Part shown: positions 62,690 through 64,000 of the stretch, piece after piece
How the letters are laid out: the number at the start of each line of letters is the position of its first letter
How positions within the stretch are numbered: position 1 is the first letter of the stretch
Assembly: GCF_013155465.1 (NCBI RefSeq)
Contig: NZ_JABJVX010000001.1
Span: forward strand, 1 to 64,000
Origin: Alterinioella nitratireducens
GTDB taxonomy: Bacteria > Pseudomonadota > Alphaproteobacteria > Rhodobacterales > Rhodobacteraceae
Length of the DNA: 64,000 nt
Reading direction: 5' to 3'
The notes under the pieces: model-generated
What the model was told of the DNA's origin: nothing
What the model saw: the letters and a program-made list of their open reading frames with translations, nothing else
Database searches by the model: none
Translations under genes and position numbers: made by a program

Positions 62690-63379
62690 ATGTCCTCCAG
62701 CGGTCAACATGTCCTTGCCGTCGTCCGGCGTCAGATCCTCAGCGGCGCGCGCGCCCCCGGTGAGAAGATCAGCGAGGTTGCGGTGGCCGGCGAGCTTGCG
62801 GTGTCGCGCACGCCCGCGCGCACGGCTTTGGCAGCGCTTGAGGCCGAGGGGCTGATCGAAAAGCGCAAGGGGCGCGGCTACACCGTGCGCTCGATCTCGC
62901 AATCCGACGTGGCCAATGCCATCGCGGTCAAGGCGGCGCTGGAATCGCTGGCCGCCAAGACGCTGGCCGAGCGGGGGCTCAATGCCGAGACAGACGCCGC
63001 GCTCTGCCGTTCCATCGCCGTGACGCAGGCGATGCTAGAGGGCGACGCGCCGGTGACCGAGCATTTCGAGACCTATCACGAGGCCAATGTGCTGTTTCAC
63101 GAGACCATCATGCGGGCCTGCGGCAACGACCTGATCGCGCATGCCTTCGAGCGCATCGCGATGCTGCCCTTCGCCGCCCTCGGCGCGCTGTCTTTCGAGG
63201 CGACGGACCCAAGGCGCGAGCGGATGCGCCTGACAGTGGGCCATTCGCAGCATGTCATCATCCTGGACGCCCTGCGCAAACGCGATGCGGGCCGCGCCGA
63301 GGCGATGATGCGCGAGCACAGCCACGCGACGATGAATTACGGCGAGCTGTTCTCGCGCGATCTGGGGCGGGCGGAATGA
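62690..63379 (+). CDS. GntR-family regulator, FCD subfamily
   Basis: 229 residues. N-terminal winged helix (LAVVRRQILSGARAPGEKIS, EVAVAGELAVSRTPARTALA, ALEAEGLIEKRKGRGYTVRS) and C-terminal all-helical FCD effector domain with metal-binding-like residues (FHETIMRACGNDLIAHAFER; LTVGHSQHVIILDALRKRDA; REHSHATM). It probably represses the TRAP-ALDH operon until a carboxylate effector binds. ATG 62690 is chosen although the ribosome binding site is weak; the frame to 61628 runs through the ALDH gene. Its stop overlaps the SDR start (ATGA). Confidence 0.9.
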   Translation: MSSSGQHVLAVVRRQILSGARAPGEKISEVAVAGELAVSRTPARTALAALEAEGLIEKRKGRGYTVRSISQSDVANAIAVKAALESLAAKTLAERGLNAETDAALCRSIAVTQAMLEGDAPVTEHFETYHEANVLFHETIMRACGNDLIAHAFERIAMLPFAALGALSFEATDPRRERMRLTVGHSQHVIILDALRKRDAGRAEAMMREHSHATMNYGELFSRDLGRAE

Positions 63380-64000
63380 CCGGGCGGCTGAGCGGCAAGG
63401 CGGCGATCGTGACCGGCGGGGCCAGGGGGCTGGGGCTGGTTTTCGTGCGCGCGCTGCTGGCGGAAGGCGCGCGGGTGCTGGCGGTGGATATCGCCGATAT
63501 CGGCGCGGCAGAGGCGGCGGGCGCGCGGGCGATGCGGGCCGACATCACGCAAGCGGCGGACGAGGTGGCCCGCGCCTGCCAGGAGGCGTTCGGGCGCATC
63601 GACATCCTGGTCAACAACGCCGCGCTCTATGCCAGCCTGCCCGTGGCGCGCTATGACGCAATCGACCTTGAGACCTGGGACCGCGTGATGGCGGTGAACG
63701 TGACCGGCACCTACAAGATGATCCGCGCCACCGCCCCGGTGATGGAGGCGGCGGGGGCGGGCAAGATCGTCAACATCACGTCCGGAACAGTCAAGAAAGG
63801 GATGGGGGGGATGCTGCATTACGTCTCCTCCAAGGGCGCGGTGCAGGCGATGACGCGGGCCCTGTCGCGGGAATTGGGGCCATCGGGCGTCTGCGTGAAC
63901 AACCTTGCCCCCGGTCTGACGCTGTCGGACAGCATCCTGGCGAACCCGGACCATGTCGAGGCGACGCGGGCCAAGGTTCTGGCCAGCCGCGCGATCCCGA
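63376..64000 (+). CDS. Short-chain dehydrogenase/reductase (partial, cut by window end)
   Basis: ATG 63376 overlaps the regulator stop. The translated part (208 codons, no stop before the window ends) has the cofactor motif VTGGARGLGLVFVRALLAEG, AVDIADIGAAEAAGARAMRA (Asp after the second strand, NAD-type), VNNAALYASLP, the catalytic Ser in IVNITSGTVKKG, the Tyr and Lys in HYVSSKGAVQAM and NLAPGLTLSDS. The family length is about 250, so about 40 residues are missing beyond the window edge. Probably oxidises a hydroxyl of the substrate taken up by the TRAP transporter. Confidence 0.9.
   Translation, partial: MTGRLSGKAAIVTGGARGLGLVFVRALLAEGARVLAVDIADIGAAEAAGARAMRADITQAADEVARACQEAFGRIDILVNNAALYASLPVARYDAIDLETWDRVMAVNVTGTYKMIRATAPVMEAAGAGKIVNITSGTVKKGMGGMLHYVSSKGAVQAMTRALSRELGPSGVCVNNLAPGLTLSDSILANPDHVEATRAKVLASRAIP

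Overview
The window is about 64 kb of GC-rich DNA with short intergenic gaps and many 4-base ATGA/GTGA gene overlaps. Gene content points to an alphaproteobacterium of the Rhodobacterales (Roseobacter/Paracoccaceae type): TRAP transporter next to an OsmC-like protein, Tad pilus genes, an Alphaproteobacteria-style glg operon, and an intergenic element (16531-16584) that I recall as common in that order. This assignment is inference; no rRNA or tRNA gene is present to confirm it.

Layout. (1) 1-3325 is a scar zone. It holds the end of brxC and the first ~44 codons of pglX from a BREX phage-defence locus, cut on both sides by insertion-sequence debris (a probable IS end at 1-90 and the frameshifted C-terminus of an IS6-family transposase at 1198-1383). 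Next come a 2-keto-3-deoxygluconate kinase gene, a truncated SDR gene and an internally deleted Ku gene. (2) 3337-5787 is an apparently intact ligD beside the wrecked ku. (3) 5875-8790 is an overlapping msrB-msrA-msrA-like-flavoprotein disulfide reductase operon. (4) 16501 down to 8807 (minus strand) is a 2-oxoacid dehydrogenase operon: E1 alpha, E1 beta, a di-lipoyl E2 with a degenerate catalytic domain, an aldehyde dehydrogenase, a second lipoyl-less E2 with the catalytic domain, a short citrate-synthase-like protein and an M24 aminopeptidase-like protein. (5) 16600-27766 is a sugar-type ABC uptake and oxidation island: on the minus strand an M24 homologue, an SDR and a regulator joining a winged helix to a solute-binding-protein domain; divergently a binding protein, a second SDR, two permeases, a double ATPase, a hydroxyacid-type dehydrogenase and a ThuA-like protein.

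(6) 27940-40920 is a complete glycogen operon (glgP-glgB-glgC-glgA-glgX-malQ-pgm) preceded by a palindromic operator candidate. (7) 41318-48611 is a partial Tad/Flp pilus locus (flp, cpaE/tadZ, cpaF/tadA, tadB, tadC, TadE-like, TadG-like) facing a membrane-anchored LuxR-type regulator. Secretin, CpaB and prepilin peptidase genes are not in the window. (8) 49659-53011 carries an AI-2E-family permease, a phospholipase-D/cardiolipin-synthase-like protein and a TauE/SafE permease. (9) 53111-64000 is a catabolic region: IclR regulator, aldehyde dehydrogenase and FAD aromatic-type hydroxylase on the plus strand; a tandem OsmC-like protein, TRAP transporter (DctM, DctQ, DctP) and another aldehyde dehydrogenase on the minus strand; then a GntR/FCD regulator overlapping an SDR cut by the window end.

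How it fits together: most of the window is carbon handling (uptake by ABC and TRAP systems, oxidation by SDRs, ALDHs and a 2-oxoacid dehydrogenase, storage as glycogen). The most unusual items are the relic BREX locus, the collapsed Ku beside LigD, the split E2 operon and the DNA-binding solute-binding-protein regulator. I found no CRISPR array, tRNA, rRNA or origin.
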